Assembly (NCBI RefSeq): GCF_002088935.1
Contig: NZ_NCSS01000006.1
Span: 124,001 to 188,000 of the forward strand
DNA length: 64,000 bases
Origin: Henriciella litoralis
Lineage (GTDB): Bacteria; Pseudomonadota; Alphaproteobacteria; Caulobacterales; Hyphomonadaceae
Direction: 5' to 3'
Under the pieces are notes generated by a model that saw only the letters and a program-made list of their open reading frames with translations, ran no database searches and had not been told where the DNA came from. Below, one piece after another: positions 37,359 through 47,043 of this stretch. Numbering within the stretch: position 1 is the first letter of the stretch; each line of letters begins with the position of its first letter. Made by a program: the position numbers and the translations under genes.

Positions 37359-38372
37359 ATGATTCGACATATCCTGCTGACATTGGGTGTCCTCGTCATG
37401 TCGAGCGGTATCGCCTCGGCGCAGCTGCGAGAAATCTACACAATTCAGGAGATTGAGGTTGAGGAAAGCGCCTCCAGCGTGATTCAGGCCCAGCAGCAGG
37501 CCTTCACCTCTGCGCGCATCAAAGGCGCGTACGAATTGTTTGAGCGCCTCACTTTGCCACAGGACCTTTCCGGTAAGATTTCGCCCGGCTCGATCAGTGC
37601 GGCGACGGCTAACCGTCTCGCGGCGGCTGTCGATGTCGAAGAAGAAGAGCGCGGTGGCGGCCGTTATGTCGGCAAGCTCGCCATCGTGTACAACCCGGCC
37701 ACGGTTCGTGCCTATCTGGAAGAGCGGAGCATTCCCTACATTGATCGCACTGCGCCGAAATCCGTCGTCTTCCCGGTGACGAGCCAAGGCGGCGCATATG
37801 CGTGGAATTCGGCCTGGCCTGACAAATCCTTTGGGCGGCTCGCGCCATTCGTGACATCGCGCGGTACGCGCGTGACCGCTTCCTCTGGTTGGGCTGACAT
37901 GGGCGGCGACGTCAATGCGGCGGGCGCCCGGCGTGGCATCAAGGCCGAGTTGCTTGGTGATGCTGGCAACTACCGTGTCCGTCTCAGCAGCACGACGGCC
38001 GCAGGCGAGACCGGTCTCGGCACAACGGGCTCGGCCGCGACCATGGAAGAGGCCGCTGATCTGGCTGCGACCTTGCTGGACAGGGTGTGGAAAGAACAAT
38101 CAATCGTTCGCTCTGGAGAGCGCACGGAGGCGAGCTCGACCGTTCTGTTTACGTCACTGGTCGAGTGGAACTCGCTGCGAAATGCGCTCGCGCGCTCGCC
38201 GATTGTCTTCAATTTCTCGATTGATGGCCTGTCCAAGCGCGGCGCCGTCGTTCATTTCGCCTATGCTGGTGATGAGCAACGCCTGATCAGCAATCTTCGT
38301 GAGCGGGGGGTAACACTCGAAACCGATGATATGGGGTGGGTCATGACCTCCGCTATCACATCGGTGCGCTGA
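37359..38372 (+). CDS. DUF2066 family exported protein
   Basis: 337 aa. Signal peptide to about residue 22 (GIASAQ). The mature part fits DUF2066 by the early AFTSARIKGAYELFERLTL, the VGKLAIVYNPATVRAYLEERSIPYID segment and the later repeat-like halves. No function is known. It lies upstream of the HdaA-like gene and divergent from purM; this arrangement with purMN is frequent in alphaproteobacteria. Confidence 0.83.
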   Translation: MIRHILLTLGVLVMSSGIASAQLREIYTIQEIEVEESASSVIQAQQQAFTSARIKGAYELFERLTLPQDLSGKISPGSISAATANRLAAAVDVEEEERGGGRYVGKLAIVYNPATVRAYLEERSIPYIDRTAPKSVVFPVTSQGGAYAWNSAWPDKSFGRLAPFVTSRGTRVTASSGWADMGGDVNAAGARRGIKAELLGDAGNYRVRLSSTTAAGETGLGTTGSAATMEEAADLAATLLDRVWKEQSIVRSGERTEASSTVLFTSLVEWNSLRNALARSPIVFNFSIDGLSKRGAVVHFAYAGDEQRLISNLRERGVTLETDDMGWVMTSAITSVR

Positions 38373-38383
38373 TAGAGATACCA

Positions 38384-39106
38384 TTGACGCGAGACGACCC
38401 GGCCCCCCGAAAAAGCCGCCAGCTGAAGTTCGAATTCCCGGAATCCGGCCACACGCTGGATACGTTGGCGGTCACCGATTCCAACCGGACAGCGATTGCT
38501 GTCCTGAAGCGCTGGCCTGACTGGCGCACAGCTCACTTCTGTCTGGTCGGCGCGCCGCAGTCGGGATTGTCGACGGCCGCGCAAGCCTGGTGCGATCTAT
38601 CGGGTAGCGCATTGCTCAGCGCCAAGGCATTCGACAAGCTATCGCACAAGAAGATCGATGCGCTGGCCAATGGCCCGGTCGCGATTGAGCTGGCCGAGAA
38701 TGTGTCGAATGAGAGCAATTTGCTGTCTCTGCTGAACCTTTCGGTTCGCTCAGGCGGCACAGTCTTGCTGACATCGCATGTTTCACCGGCGCGCTGGCGC
38801 GTCAGCCAGCCCGATCTCCTGTCGCGCCTCAAGGCAATGACACTGATTGAACTCGGCCCGCCGGATGATGAGATGCTCTCAATCCGTCTTCAGGCTGCCA
38901 TGAAACGTCGCTATCTGAAATTGCCAGGTGATGTGGAGACCTATCTGCTGGCGAGAATTCAGAGAAATTATGCCGTCATTGAGAGTTTTGTGCAAAACCT
39001 CCACGAAATGAGCGATGGCCGGGAAGTCACGGTGCCCCTGGCGCGGGAAGTCCTTGATGATATGGATGGAACCCGGTCGCTCTTCGATGAGAGTGATGAA
39101 GTATGA
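38384..39106 (+). CDS. hdaA: HdaA-like DnaA regulator with degenerate ATP site
   Basis: 240 aa from a TTG at 38384 (GAGA about 7 bases before), chosen because it puts the beta-clamp motif near the N-terminus; an upstream GTG at 38336 overlaps DUF2066. An N-terminal QLKFEF fits the clamp-binding motif of Hda. The AAA+ fold follows: RWPDW (seen in alphaproteobacterial Hda), Walker A position GAPQSGLST with Leu in place of Lys, and Walker B position VAIELAEN without the acidic pair. The arginine-finger region (LLSRLKAM) and sensor-2 area (RIQRNYA) remain. Hda promotes ATP hydrolysis on DnaA after replication starts. Overlaps ppk by ATGA. Confidence 0.8.
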   Translation: MTRDDPAPRKSRQLKFEFPESGHTLDTLAVTDSNRTAIAVLKRWPDWRTAHFCLVGAPQSGLSTAAQAWCDLSGSALLSAKAFDKLSHKKIDALANGPVAIELAENVSNESNLLSLLNLSVRSGGTVLLTSHVSPARWRVSQPDLLSRLKAMTLIELGPPDDEMLSIRLQAAMKRRYLKLPGDVETYLLARIQRNYAVIESFVQNLHEMSDGREVTVPLAREVLDDMDGTRSLFDESDEV

Positions 39107-41298
39107 GTACCACCAAGGACACGTCCGACATGCCGACCGTAAAAGACGGCGCGGCGCTTATGAAGCGCCCCGAACGGTTCCTCAATCGGGAGCTTTCCTG
39201 GCTGAAGTTCAATGAGCGGGTGCTGGAAGAAGCTCACAATGTCACCCATCCCTTACTTGAGCGGCTTCGCTTCCTGTCGATTTCGGCAAATAATCTCGAT
39301 GAGTTTTTCATGGTCCGCTATGCGGGTCTGCGAGAGCAGCTTCGCGCCGGGGTTACCCGCCGCAGCCAGGAAGGCATGACGCCGGCACAGCAAGTCGAGG
39401 CGATCGAGAAACAGTCCGCCAAGCTGATGGAAGCTCAACAGGCCTGCTGGCGAGAGCTTCGCAGCGCGATGGCCGATGAGAAAATGGAAGTCGCGCGCCT
39501 GTCAGACCTGTCGAAGGCCGACATGACCTGGCTTGCGGAACACTTCGAGAGCCATATTTTCCCGATCCTGACGCCGCAGGCGGTCGATCCGGCCTATCCG
39601 TTTCCTTTCATTCCAAATCTCGGCTTCGCGGTCGCCTTTCAGCTGGTCCCAGAGCACATTGGCGAAGCGATGGTCGGCCTGGTGCCGATGCCGGCGTTCT
39701 CGCCGCGCTTCATTCGCCTTCCGACCCGCCGCAACTCTGTCATCCGGTTTGTCCGGCTTGAGAGCGTCATCGCGACCTTTATGGACATGCTCTTCCCTGG
39801 CTACAGCTCCATCGGCCACTGCGTCTTCCGCATTGTTCGCGACAGCGACATCGAGATCGAGGAAGAAGCCGAAGATCTTATCCACGAATTCGAAATCCTG
39901 CTGAAACAGCGCCGCCGCGGCCGCATCGTCCGGATCCATATCGACGGGGATGCGCCTGAAGAGCTGAAGGGGTTCATCACGCGCGAAATCGGATCAGAGC
40001 CACGGGACATCGTTATCATCAACGGCCTGCTTGGGATGAAGAACCTTTCCGAGCTCATCATCGATGACCGGATGGACCTTCAGTTCAAGCCTTACGAGCC
40101 TCGTTATCCGGAACGCATCCGCGAAATGGGTGGCGATTGCTTCGCCGCTGTGCGCGCCAAGGACTTCGTGGTGCATCACCCGTACGAGTCGTTCGACGTT
40201 GTGGTGCAGTTCGTCCGTCAGGCGGCGATCGACCCTGATGTGGTCGCCATCAAGCAGACCCTCTACCGCACAACGCTGACCTCTCCCATTGTCGCTGCGC
40301 TGATGGAAGCGGCCGAGATGGGCAAGAACGTTACAGCCCTTGTTGAGATCAAAGCGCGTTTTGACGAGGAAACGAACCTTCGCCTTGCGCGAGACCTGGA
40401 GCGTGCCGGCGTGCAAGTCGTCTACGGCTTCATTGATTACAAGACGCATGCGAAAGTTTCGCTCGTCGTTCGGCGCGAAAAGGGCAAACTGCAGACCTAT
40501 ACCCACTTCGGGACGGGCAATTATCACCCGTTCACCGCGCGCATTTACACAGACCTCTCGCTGTTCACCGCCGACCCAGCGCTCGGGCGCGATGCGAACA
40601 AGCTGTTCAACTATATCACCGCCTATCGAGAGCCGCCTGAGAAGGCGCCAGACTTCGAGAAGATCTCCATGTCCCCGCGCACGCTGGAGAGCAAACTGAT
40701 CGAATTGATCGACAATGAAGCCAGCAACGCCAAGGCAGGTAAGCCGAGCGGCGTCTGGGCGAAGATGAATTCGCTTGTCGATCCGGACGTCATCGACGCG
40801 CTTTATCGGGCCAGCCAGGCCGGCGTGCCGATCGTGCTGGTGGTGAGAGGCATATGCGGTCTGCGCCCCGGCGTGCCGGGCCTCTCTGACAATATTCAGG
40901 TCAAAAGCCTGATCGGAAGGTTCCTCGAACATTCCCGCATTGTCTGCTTTGCCAATGGCGAGAATTTGCCGTCGGCCCGGGCGAAGGTCTTCATCTCGTC
41001 TGCAGACTGGATGCAGCGGAATTTGAAGCGGCGCGTTGAAGCCCTTGTGCCCATAGAAAACCCCACCGTTCACCGTCAGGTCCTCAACCAGATCATGACT
41101 GCCAATCTCAATGATGACGAGCAGAGCTGGGAGATGGATGGCGATGGCAATTTCTTCCGCCTGCGTCCTCCAGAGCGCGGCGAAGGGTTCAGCGCGCACC
41201 GCTATTTCATGGAAAATCCGAGCCTCTCAGGCCGGGGCAATGCGCTGGTGGTCTCCATTCCGCCGCGGCTCGCACCCAAGAAGCGGAGCAGTAAATGA
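39103..41298 (+). CDS. ppk: Polyphosphate kinase 1
   Basis: 731 aa. Makes polyphosphate from ATP. N-terminal FLNRELSWLKFNERVLEEA, then the kinase core with HHPYESFDVVVQFV, KQTLYRTT, and the phosphohistidine segment DYKTHAKVSLVVRRE; TGNYHPFTARIYTD and IRGICGLRPG-type VVRGICGLRPGVPG follow. Overlaps hdaA and ppx by four bases on each side. Confidence 0.97.
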   Translation: MSTTKDTSDMPTVKDGAALMKRPERFLNRELSWLKFNERVLEEAHNVTHPLLERLRFLSISANNLDEFFMVRYAGLREQLRAGVTRRSQEGMTPAQQVEAIEKQSAKLMEAQQACWRELRSAMADEKMEVARLSDLSKADMTWLAEHFESHIFPILTPQAVDPAYPFPFIPNLGFAVAFQLVPEHIGEAMVGLVPMPAFSPRFIRLPTRRNSVIRFVRLESVIATFMDMLFPGYSSIGHCVFRIVRDSDIEIEEEAEDLIHEFEILLKQRRRGRIVRIHIDGDAPEELKGFITREIGSEPRDIVIINGLLGMKNLSELIIDDRMDLQFKPYEPRYPERIREMGGDCFAAVRAKDFVVHHPYESFDVVVQFVRQAAIDPDVVAIKQTLYRTTLTSPIVAALMEAAEMGKNVTALVEIKARFDEETNLRLARDLERAGVQVVYGFIDYKTHAKVSLVVRREKGKLQTYTHFGTGNYHPFTARIYTDLSLFTADPALGRDANKLFNYITAYREPPEKAPDFEKISMSPRTLESKLIELIDNEASNAKAGKPSGVWAKMNSLVDPDVIDALYRASQAGVPIVLVVRGICGLRPGVPGLSDNIQVKSLIGRFLEHSRIVCFANGENLPSARAKVFISSADWMQRNLKRRVEALVPIENPTVHRQVLNQIMTANLNDDEQSWEMDGDGNFFRLRPPERGEGFSAHRYFMENPSLSGRGNALVVSIPPRLAPKKRSSK

Positions 41299-42794
41299 CG
41301 CCAGCGCTCCGGCCGGAAAAATCTGCTGTTGTCGACATCGGGTCAAACTCCGTCCGTTTGGTGATTTATGAAGTCACCCGCGCTGCCGCCTTGCCATACT
41401 TCAACGAAAAAGTGCTGGCCGGCTTGGGCCGCGGCCTACCTGAAACCGGGCATCTTTCGCCGTCTGGCGTAGAGCAGGCCATTGCCGCTCTCAGACGCTA
41501 TCGGGCCATCCTTACGGGGCTTGGCGTGACGCAGGTCATCGCAGTCGCCACGGCGGCCGTCCGTGATGCCAGCGACGGCGCCGAGTTTGCGCGGCGGGCA
41601 GCCGCTGAACTTGGCGCGAAGCTGCATATTCTGTCCGGCTCGGATGAGGGTCGGCTATCGGCGCTTGGTGTGCGGGTCGGGTTCGATCATCCAGATGGCA
41701 TTGTCGGAGACCTTGGCGGCTCCAGCCTCGAATTCCATCGGATCACGCCCGCCGGTCAGGACGGCATGGGCGAGACCCACAAGCTTGGCCCATTTGCCAT
41801 GTCGCACATGGAAAACGCCAAACCGTCCGAGCGCCGCAAGGCCATTCGCAAGGTGCTCAAGCAATCAGAGCTTCTGACCTCAGGGGCGCGCCGCCTCTAT
41901 GCCGTGGGCGGCTCATGGCGCGCGCTTGCGAGCGTGCATATGGAGATCAAATCCTATCCGCTTGCCATCCTGCACGGCTATCGCATGAACGGACAGGCGA
42001 TCCGCACCGTCACGCGCGAGGTCCTCGCGACGCAACGTGACAAGGAGTTGGCGAGCCGCATCTCATCGCTGGTGGGGCGTCGCTTCGATACCATCATCCA
42101 CGCCGCGCTCGTCCTCGATGAAGCGTTTGATATTGGCGCGTTCAAGGAAGTCGTCATTTCAGCCAATGGCCTGCGTGAGGGCGTCCTGTTCGATCATGGC
42201 GAACGACTGTTGTTCGAATCGGTCCGCGAGCCGCATGGTGACGCCCTGATTGATGGAACCATTGCTTTCCTTCGACTGGACGAGTCGCAACTTGAGTTTG
42301 GCCATGCGCTCTATGAGTTCATCAAGCCCGTGCTACCGAAAACCCATTCGCGCCAGCGCGTTTTCCGCGCGGCCTGCATGATGGCCGATTGCGGCGGCCG
42401 GTTTCACCCCGATCACCGTGCCGACATGGCCTATTATCTCATTCTGCGTGCGCCGGTACGCAGCGTCTCTCATGAAGACCGTGTGCTGCTCGCCCATACT
42501 ATTGGCGCGCGCTACACGCACAAATTCCAGAGGCCGGGGGAGTTCGCCCGTCTAGGCCGCGATTCCGACGATCAGCTGGCGCGCGTGATGGGCGCAGCCA
42601 TGCGGCTTGGTGCGGTTTATTCAGGCCGCACCGCGCCGCTGTTAAAACAGGTTCAGCTGAAAGTGTCGAAGTCCCGACTGTCGCTGGAAGTGCGCGAAGG
42701 ATGTGAGGACATGGTGTCAGCGACCGTCCGCAAACGGCTCGATCAGCTGGCAACCTTCATGGATCTTGATGCCCACGTGCCGCTGAACGACTAA
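41295..42794 (+). CDS. ppx: Exopolyphosphatase (Ppx/GppA)
   Basis: 499 aa. Releases phosphate from polyphosphate ends. Actin-like ASKHA motifs DIGSNSVRLVIYE and GDLGGSSLEFHRI; C-terminal helical HD-like part includes ACMMADCGGRFHPDHRADMAYYLIL. ATGA overlap with ppk. Having kinase and phosphatase in one operon sets polyphosphate turnover. Confidence 0.95.
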   Translation: MTPALRPEKSAVVDIGSNSVRLVIYEVTRAAALPYFNEKVLAGLGRGLPETGHLSPSGVEQAIAALRRYRAILTGLGVTQVIAVATAAVRDASDGAEFARRAAAELGAKLHILSGSDEGRLSALGVRVGFDHPDGIVGDLGGSSLEFHRITPAGQDGMGETHKLGPFAMSHMENAKPSERRKAIRKVLKQSELLTSGARRLYAVGGSWRALASVHMEIKSYPLAILHGYRMNGQAIRTVTREVLATQRDKELASRISSLVGRRFDTIIHAALVLDEAFDIGAFKEVVISANGLREGVLFDHGERLLFESVREPHGDALIDGTIAFLRLDESQLEFGHALYEFIKPVLPKTHSRQRVFRAACMMADCGGRFHPDHRADMAYYLILRAPVRSVSHEDRVLLAHTIGARYTHKFQRPGEFARLGRDSDDQLARVMGAAMRLGAVYSGRTAPLLKQVQLKVSKSRLSLEVREGCEDMVSATVRKRLDQLATFMDLDAHVPLND

Positions 42795-42804
42795 GTGTGC
42801 CGCA

Positions 42805-43977
42805 TCAGGCGTTCTGTTCAAACAGGCGAACCTGCCCATCTTCGAAGGCCAGAGCGAGCTTGCCCGTCAGCAGGGACCGCGCCTTCTTGCCGAAGACATC
42901 ATATCTCCAGCCTGTCAGCGCCGGAATGTCGTCAGACGTCTCACCACGCGCTATCCGTTCAATATCGGATGCATTCGCGATCAGGCGTGGGACGACATTG
43001 ATGTCGTCGCTCACGGCCTTCAGCAGCACTTTCAGCATTTCCGGCGCGCCAGCGGGCGTCTGCGGATTGTGCTGACGCTTCGGGGCAGGCGGGGCGTAGG
43101 CATCTGGATCAGCAAGAGCCGCTTCCACCGTCTCGATTAATCCATCGGCATTGCGCGAGCGGATAAAGCCCTTCGGGACGGCGCGAAGCCGGTCGAAATG
43201 CTCCTGGGTCTTTGGCTTCTGATCGGCGATTTCCTGGATTGCATCATCCTTTAGGATACGCCGGCGCGGACGGTCCAGCGCCTGGGCTTGACGTTCGCGC
43301 CATTCCGCAACCGCGGCGAAGACGGCCAGGTAATCCTTGTGCGTCTTGCGCAATTTTAAACGCTGCCAGGCATTCTTCGGATTGGTGTCGTACAGCGCCG
43401 GATCGGATAGCTGTGCCATTTCGTCGGCGACCCATTTCATACGGCCTTGCGACTCAAGCTGTTCGCGCATCTGGAGGTAGGCATCGCGCAGATGGGTCAC
43501 ATCGCCGAGCGCATAGGTCAGCTGTTTGTCCGAAAGAGGACGCCGCTTCCAGTCGGTAAACTGGCTCGACTTGTCGATCTGCCGGCGAAGCGTGCGCTGG
43601 ATCAGATTGTCATACGAAATCGAATCACCAAGGCCGAGCGCCATCGCAGCGATCTGGGTGTCGAAGATCGGGGCAGGTGGCGTCCCGATTAGCCGGTTGA
43701 AGATTTCCATGTCCTGCCGGGCGGCATGGAACACCTTCACACGCGAGGTGTCGGCCATCAGATCGAGAAAGGGCTTCAGGTCCAGATCAGGCGCCATCGG
43801 GTCGATCAGGCCCTCTACGCCGGGCGCAGAAGCCTGTACGAGGCAAAGCTCGGGCCAGAAGGTCGTCTCGCGGTGAAATTCCGTGTCGACGCAGATGAAA
43901 CTGCTTTTCGAGAGGGAATCGCAGAACTTTTGCAGTTCTTCCTGCTGTGTAATCGGCGTCAGTATCTTGTCAGTCAT
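42805..43977 (-). CDS. rnd: Ribonuclease D
   Basis: 390 aa DEDDy 3'-5' exonuclease for tRNA 3' trimming. Motifs: [20 protein letters not shown] (first acidic pair), [28 protein letters not shown] (with the Tyr), then HRDC-type C-terminal region (about 215-300). Convergent with ppx, divergent from aspS, the neighbourhood usual for alphaproteobacteria. Confidence 0.95.
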   Translation of the reverse strand: MTDKILTPITQQEELQKFCDSLSKSSFICVDTEFHRETTFWPELCLVQASAPGVEGLIDPMAPDLDLKPFLDLMADTSRVKVFHAARQDMEIFNRLIGTPPAPIFDTQIAAMALGLGDSISYDNLIQRTLRRQIDKSSQFTDWKRRPLSDKQLTYALGDVTHLRDAYLQMREQLESQGRMKWVADEMAQLSDPALYDTNPKNAWQRLKLRKTHKDYLAVFAAVAEWRERQAQALDRPRRRILKDDAIQEIADQKPKTQEHFDRLRAVPKGFIRSRNADGLIETVEAALADPDAYAPPAPKRQHNPQTPAGAPEMLKVLLKAVSDDINVVPRLIANASDIERIARGETSDDIPALTGWRYDVFGKKARSLLTGKLALAFEDGQVRLFEQNA

Positions 43978-44069
43978 GCCGCGCTTGCGTATCGCATCCG
44001 CATGACAAAGGCGAGGGGAAGGTTACGAAAACCTCACACCCCGCGAAACAGAACCCTCGGAGCAGGATT

Positions 44070-45905
44070 ATGCACGAATACCGATCGCACACTTGCGGCG
44101 AACTTTCGAAGGCTCAGGTCGGCGAAACCGTCAAGCTGTCAGGTTGGCTGCATCGCCGCCGCGAACACGCCGGTGCGCTGTTCATTGACTTGCGAGATCA
44201 TTACGGCCTGACCCAGGTTGTCGTTTACCCGAATGCGCCGTTCTACGAGGACGCCAAGCGCGCCACGGCAGAGAGCGTTCTGACGGTGACCGGCAAGCTC
44301 ATCGCCCGCGACAAGGAAGCGATCAATCCGGACCTGCCGACCGGCGAAGTCGAACTGCCTGCCGAAACTCTGGTGATTGAAAGCGCCGCTGAAAAGCTGC
44401 CGCTGCCTGTCTTCGCAGAGCCGGACTATCCTGAGGATATCCGCCTCAAGCACCGCTACCTCGATCTGCGGCGCGAGACGCTGCACAAGAACATGGTGCT
44501 GCGCTCAAACGTCATCGCATCGCTGCGCCGCCGGATGATCGATCAGGGCTTCATGGAGTTCCAGACGCCGATCCTCACCGCATCGAGCCCTGAGGGCGCG
44601 CGTGACTTCCTCGTGCCATCGCGTTTGCACCCGGGTGAGTTCTACGCTCTGCCGCAGGCCCCGCAGCAGTTCAAACAGCTGCTGATGGTGTCCGGCTTTG
44701 ACCGGTACTTCCAGATCGCACCCTGCTTCCGCGATGAGGATGCCCGCGCTGACCGTAGCCCCGGTGAGTTCTACCAGCTCGATATCGAGATGAGCTTCGT
44801 GACGCAGGACGATGTGTTCAACGCGATTGAGCCGGTCATGCGCGGCGTCTTCGAAGAGTTCGCAGATTGGGAAGGCAAGGGCCGGACGGTCCCGTCTGAG
44901 CCATTCGTTCACATCCCTTATGCTGAAGCGATGGCGAAGTATGGCTCCGACAAGCCAGACCTTCGCAACCCGCTGGAACTTTCTGATGTCACCGACTTCT
45001 TCGTCGATGAAGGCAAGACCGGCTTTGGCATCTTCGCCAAGATCATCAAGGGCGGCGGCAAGGTCATCGCTATTCCGGCGCCAAAAGCGGCGGCTGAGAA
45101 ATCCCGCAAGTTCTTCGACGAGATGGACAAATGGGCGAAGAAAGAGATGCAGGCACCAGGGCTCGGCTATGCCCGTCTGAAAGAGGCTGATGGCGGCGGC
45201 GTCGACAGCCAGGACCCTGTCCTGAAAGGCTTTGAGCCTGAGCATCTGAAAGCGCTGCTGGAGCAGATGGGGCTATACGCCGGAGACGGTGTCTTTTTCT
45301 CGGCTGGCAACAAGACCGATGCGTACAAGCTCGCCGGCGCGGCCCGCAACAAAGTTGGCGAGAGCCTGGAGCTTATCGAAGAAGGCGTGTTCCGCTTCTG
45401 CTGGATCGTCGATTTCCCGATGTTCGAGTATGACGAGGACAACAAGAAGATCGACTTCAGCCACAACCCGTTTTCCATGCCGCAAGGCGGAATGGACGCG
45501 CTGGTCGCGGCGAAGACTGATGAGGAAATCCTCGAGATCAAGGCGTTCCAGTACGACATCGTCTGTAACGGCATTGAGCTGTCATCAGGCGCTATCCGGA
45601 ACCACCGTCCAGACGTGATGCTGAAAGCGTTCGAAATGGCCGGCTACGGACCGGACGTCGTTGAGGCGGAGTTTGGCGGCATGCTGAACGCGTTCCGTTA
45701 TGGCGCCCCGCCACACGGCGGCATTGCGCCTGGCGTGGACCGGATCGTCATGCTGCTGGCTGACGCTGAGAACATCCGTGACGTGACCCTGTTCCCGATG
45801 AACGGGCAGGCGCGTGACCTGATGATGGGCGCGCCGTCACCGGTCGAACCCAAGCAGGTGAAGGAACTGCACCTCAAGATCTCCGAGCCGCCGAAGAGGG
45901 GCTAA
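44070..45905 (+). CDS. aspS: Aspartyl-tRNA synthetase (non-discriminating type suggested)
   Basis: 611 aa class II synthetase with OB fold, catalytic core and GAD insert. Motifs: [23 protein letters not shown] [53 protein letters not shown], and [12 protein letters not shown] near the end. The residue matching Pseudomonas His31 (Leu in discriminating E. coli enzyme) is His33, and the site matching Pa Gly83 (Lys in E. coli) is Glu. With gatCAB present, charging of both tRNA(Asp) and tRNA(Asn) is likely. A short second copy of its 3' end lies at 46833-46970. Confidence 0.97.
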   Translation: MHEYRSHTCGELSKAQVGETVKLSGWLHRRREHAGALFIDLRDHYGLTQVVVYPNAPFYEDAKRATAESVLTVTGKLIARDKEAINPDLPTGEVELPAETLVIESAAEKLPLPVFAEPDYPEDIRLKHRYLDLRRETLHKNMVLRSNVIASLRRRMIDQGFMEFQTPILTASSPEGARDFLVPSRLHPGEFYALPQAPQQFKQLLMVSGFDRYFQIAPCFRDEDARADRSPGEFYQLDIEMSFVTQDDVFNAIEPVMRGVFEEFADWEGKGRTVPSEPFVHIPYAEAMAKYGSDKPDLRNPLELSDVTDFFVDEGKTGFGIFAKIIKGGGKVIAIPAPKAAAEKSRKFFDEMDKWAKKEMQAPGLGYARLKEADGGGVDSQDPVLKGFEPEHLKALLEQMGLYAGDGVFFSAGNKTDAYKLAGAARNKVGESLELIEEGVFRFCWIVDFPMFEYDEDNKKIDFSHNPFSMPQGGMDALVAAKTDEEILEIKAFQYDIVCNGIELSSGAIRNHRPDVMLKAFEMAGYGPDVVEAEFGGMLNAFRYGAPPHGGIAPGVDRIVMLLADAENIRDVTLFPMNGQARDLMMGAPSPVEPKQVKELHLKISEPPKRG

Positions 45906-45978
45906 GAGAGGACACAGTGTGTTTCCCTCTGTGCACCCCCGCTTGATTGCGGGCCCATCGCTCGGGGTGTAGTAGCCT

Positions 45979-46001
45979 CCCTCTCACGCAATAAGAGAGG
46001 G
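45979..46001 (+). promoter_or_regulatory. Hairpin covering the ribosome-binding site of the SDR gene
   Basis: CCCTCTC (45979-45985) can pair with GAGAGGG (45995-46001) around a 9-base loop. The right arm runs into the purine-rich Shine-Dalgarno stretch before the ATG at 46009. It could limit translation of the SDR gene; it may also be chance, since only one copy is seen. Confidence 0.35.
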
Positions 46002-46008
46002 GGAGAAC

Positions 46009-46776
46009 ATGTCAGATACGAATAATGGCGCCAGTCGCCGGGTCGCGGTGGTCACGGGTGGTGGAAACGGGATCGGCGAAGCAGTATCGACCTCACTCGC
46101 CGAGGCCGGACATTCGGTTGCGATACTGGATTATGACGGCGAAGGCGGAAAAGCGCAGGCTGCCCGCCTGAGTGAGGCCGGCTTCACGGCGCGGTTCTGG
46201 CAGCTCGACTGTACCGATCTGGACTCGGTTGAAGGCACCTTCGCTGAAATCAGGGAGGAGCTGGGCGACCCGAGCTATCTGGTGAACAATGTTGGGGGCC
46301 ATGCGCGAACGAAGGCGACCGATTTCCTCGAAAGCGATGTGCGCAGCCTCGATCACATGGTCGCCCTGAACCTCAAATCCACCGTGTATTGTACCCGGCA
46401 GGTCGTGAAAGCGATGAGTGAGGCACGGTTTGGGCGTATCGTAAGTATCGCCTCCGAAGCAGCCCTCACTGGCGGGCCGAAATGCTGGGACTATTCGGCC
46501 GTGAAGTCCGGGGTGATCGGGTTTTCCCGCGCGATCGCCTATGAACTCGCCCCGCACAATATCAACGTGAATGTGGTGGCGCCCGGAGCGACCAAGACGG
46601 CGGCCTTGGCGGCCTGGAGCGAGGAGCAGAAGGCGGCAGTGGCAAGGGCGATCCCTCTCGGACGCCTGGGCCAGCCCGGCGAGATTGCCGGAACCGTTGC
46701 CTTCCTGCTTTCCGACGAGGCAGCTTTCATCACGGGCCAGACAATCCTGGCGAATGGTGGACGCTGGATGGTTTAG
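46009..46776 (+). CDS. SDR-family oxidoreductase
   Basis: 255 aa classical short-chain dehydrogenase. Cofactor motif TGGGNGIGEA; NNVGG at the NNAG position; catalytic Ser (SIASEAAL) and Y-S-A-V-K; terminal GQTILANGGRWMV. An Asp at the end of beta-2 (ILDYDG) hints at NAD preference. The substrate is unknown. It lies between aspS and an apparent aspS 3'-end remnant, so it may have arrived after the ancestor. Confidence 0.9.
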   Translation: MSDTNNGASRRVAVVTGGGNGIGEAVSTSLAEAGHSVAILDYDGEGGKAQAARLSEAGFTARFWQLDCTDLDSVEGTFAEIREELGDPSYLVNNVGGHARTKATDFLESDVRSLDHMVALNLKSTVYCTRQVVKAMSEARFGRIVSIASEAALTGGPKCWDYSAVKSGVIGFSRAIAYELAPHNINVNVVAPGATKTAALAAWSEEQKAAVARAIPLGRLGQPGEIAGTVAFLLSDEAAFITGQTILANGGRWMV

Positions 46777-46832
46777 GGGCGCAGCAAGGGTAGAACCTCT
46801 AAAACCTATCCGATCGGTTTGCTGTCGGTGGC

Positions 46833-46970
46833 ATGTTTCGGGCCATGTCCCGTGACGAGGTTTCAGATGTCCGGATCCTTGCGCATCCGCTGTTCTGGCC
46901 GTCACCGGTTGAGGACAAACAGATGCGCGAATTGCACATTCGTCTCGCGCCGCAAGTGAAGAAAGACTGA
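46833..46970 (+). pseudogene. Remnant resembling the 3' end of aspS
   Basis: An open frame of 45 codons ending TGA at 46970; it is read from an ATG at 46833. Its end, WPSPVEDKQMRELHIRL, aligns with the end of the intact aspS protein ([17 protein letters not shown]): 10 of 16 residues match and most others are similar, and a run of 12 bases (GCCGTCACCGGT) is identical. Upstream the frame no longer matches, apart from a possible DV near the start. A strong terminator follows 36 bases later. The reading as a duplicated aspS tail is an inference; a free small gene is the alternative. Confidence 0.55.
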
Positions 46971-47006
46971 GCAAGTCAGTCTTCCAGGCAAATCCATAAC
47001 GGAAGA

Positions 47007-47031
47007 GGGCGCCCAGAGAGGCGCCCTTTTT
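47007..47031 (+). terminator. Rho-independent terminator after the aspS remnant/SDR
   Basis: A 7 bp perfect stem GGGCGCC/GGCGCCC with a 6-base loop and five T. It ends plus-strand transcription from aspS and the SDR gene, and separates them from the convergent pentapeptide gene. Confidence 0.88.
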
Positions 47032-47043
47032 CAATCCCGAAAC

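Noticed and set aside
39994..41199. 401-codon open frame antisense to ppk
   Set aside because: It lies fully inside ppk, which has all its catalytic motifs; no recognisable protein features.
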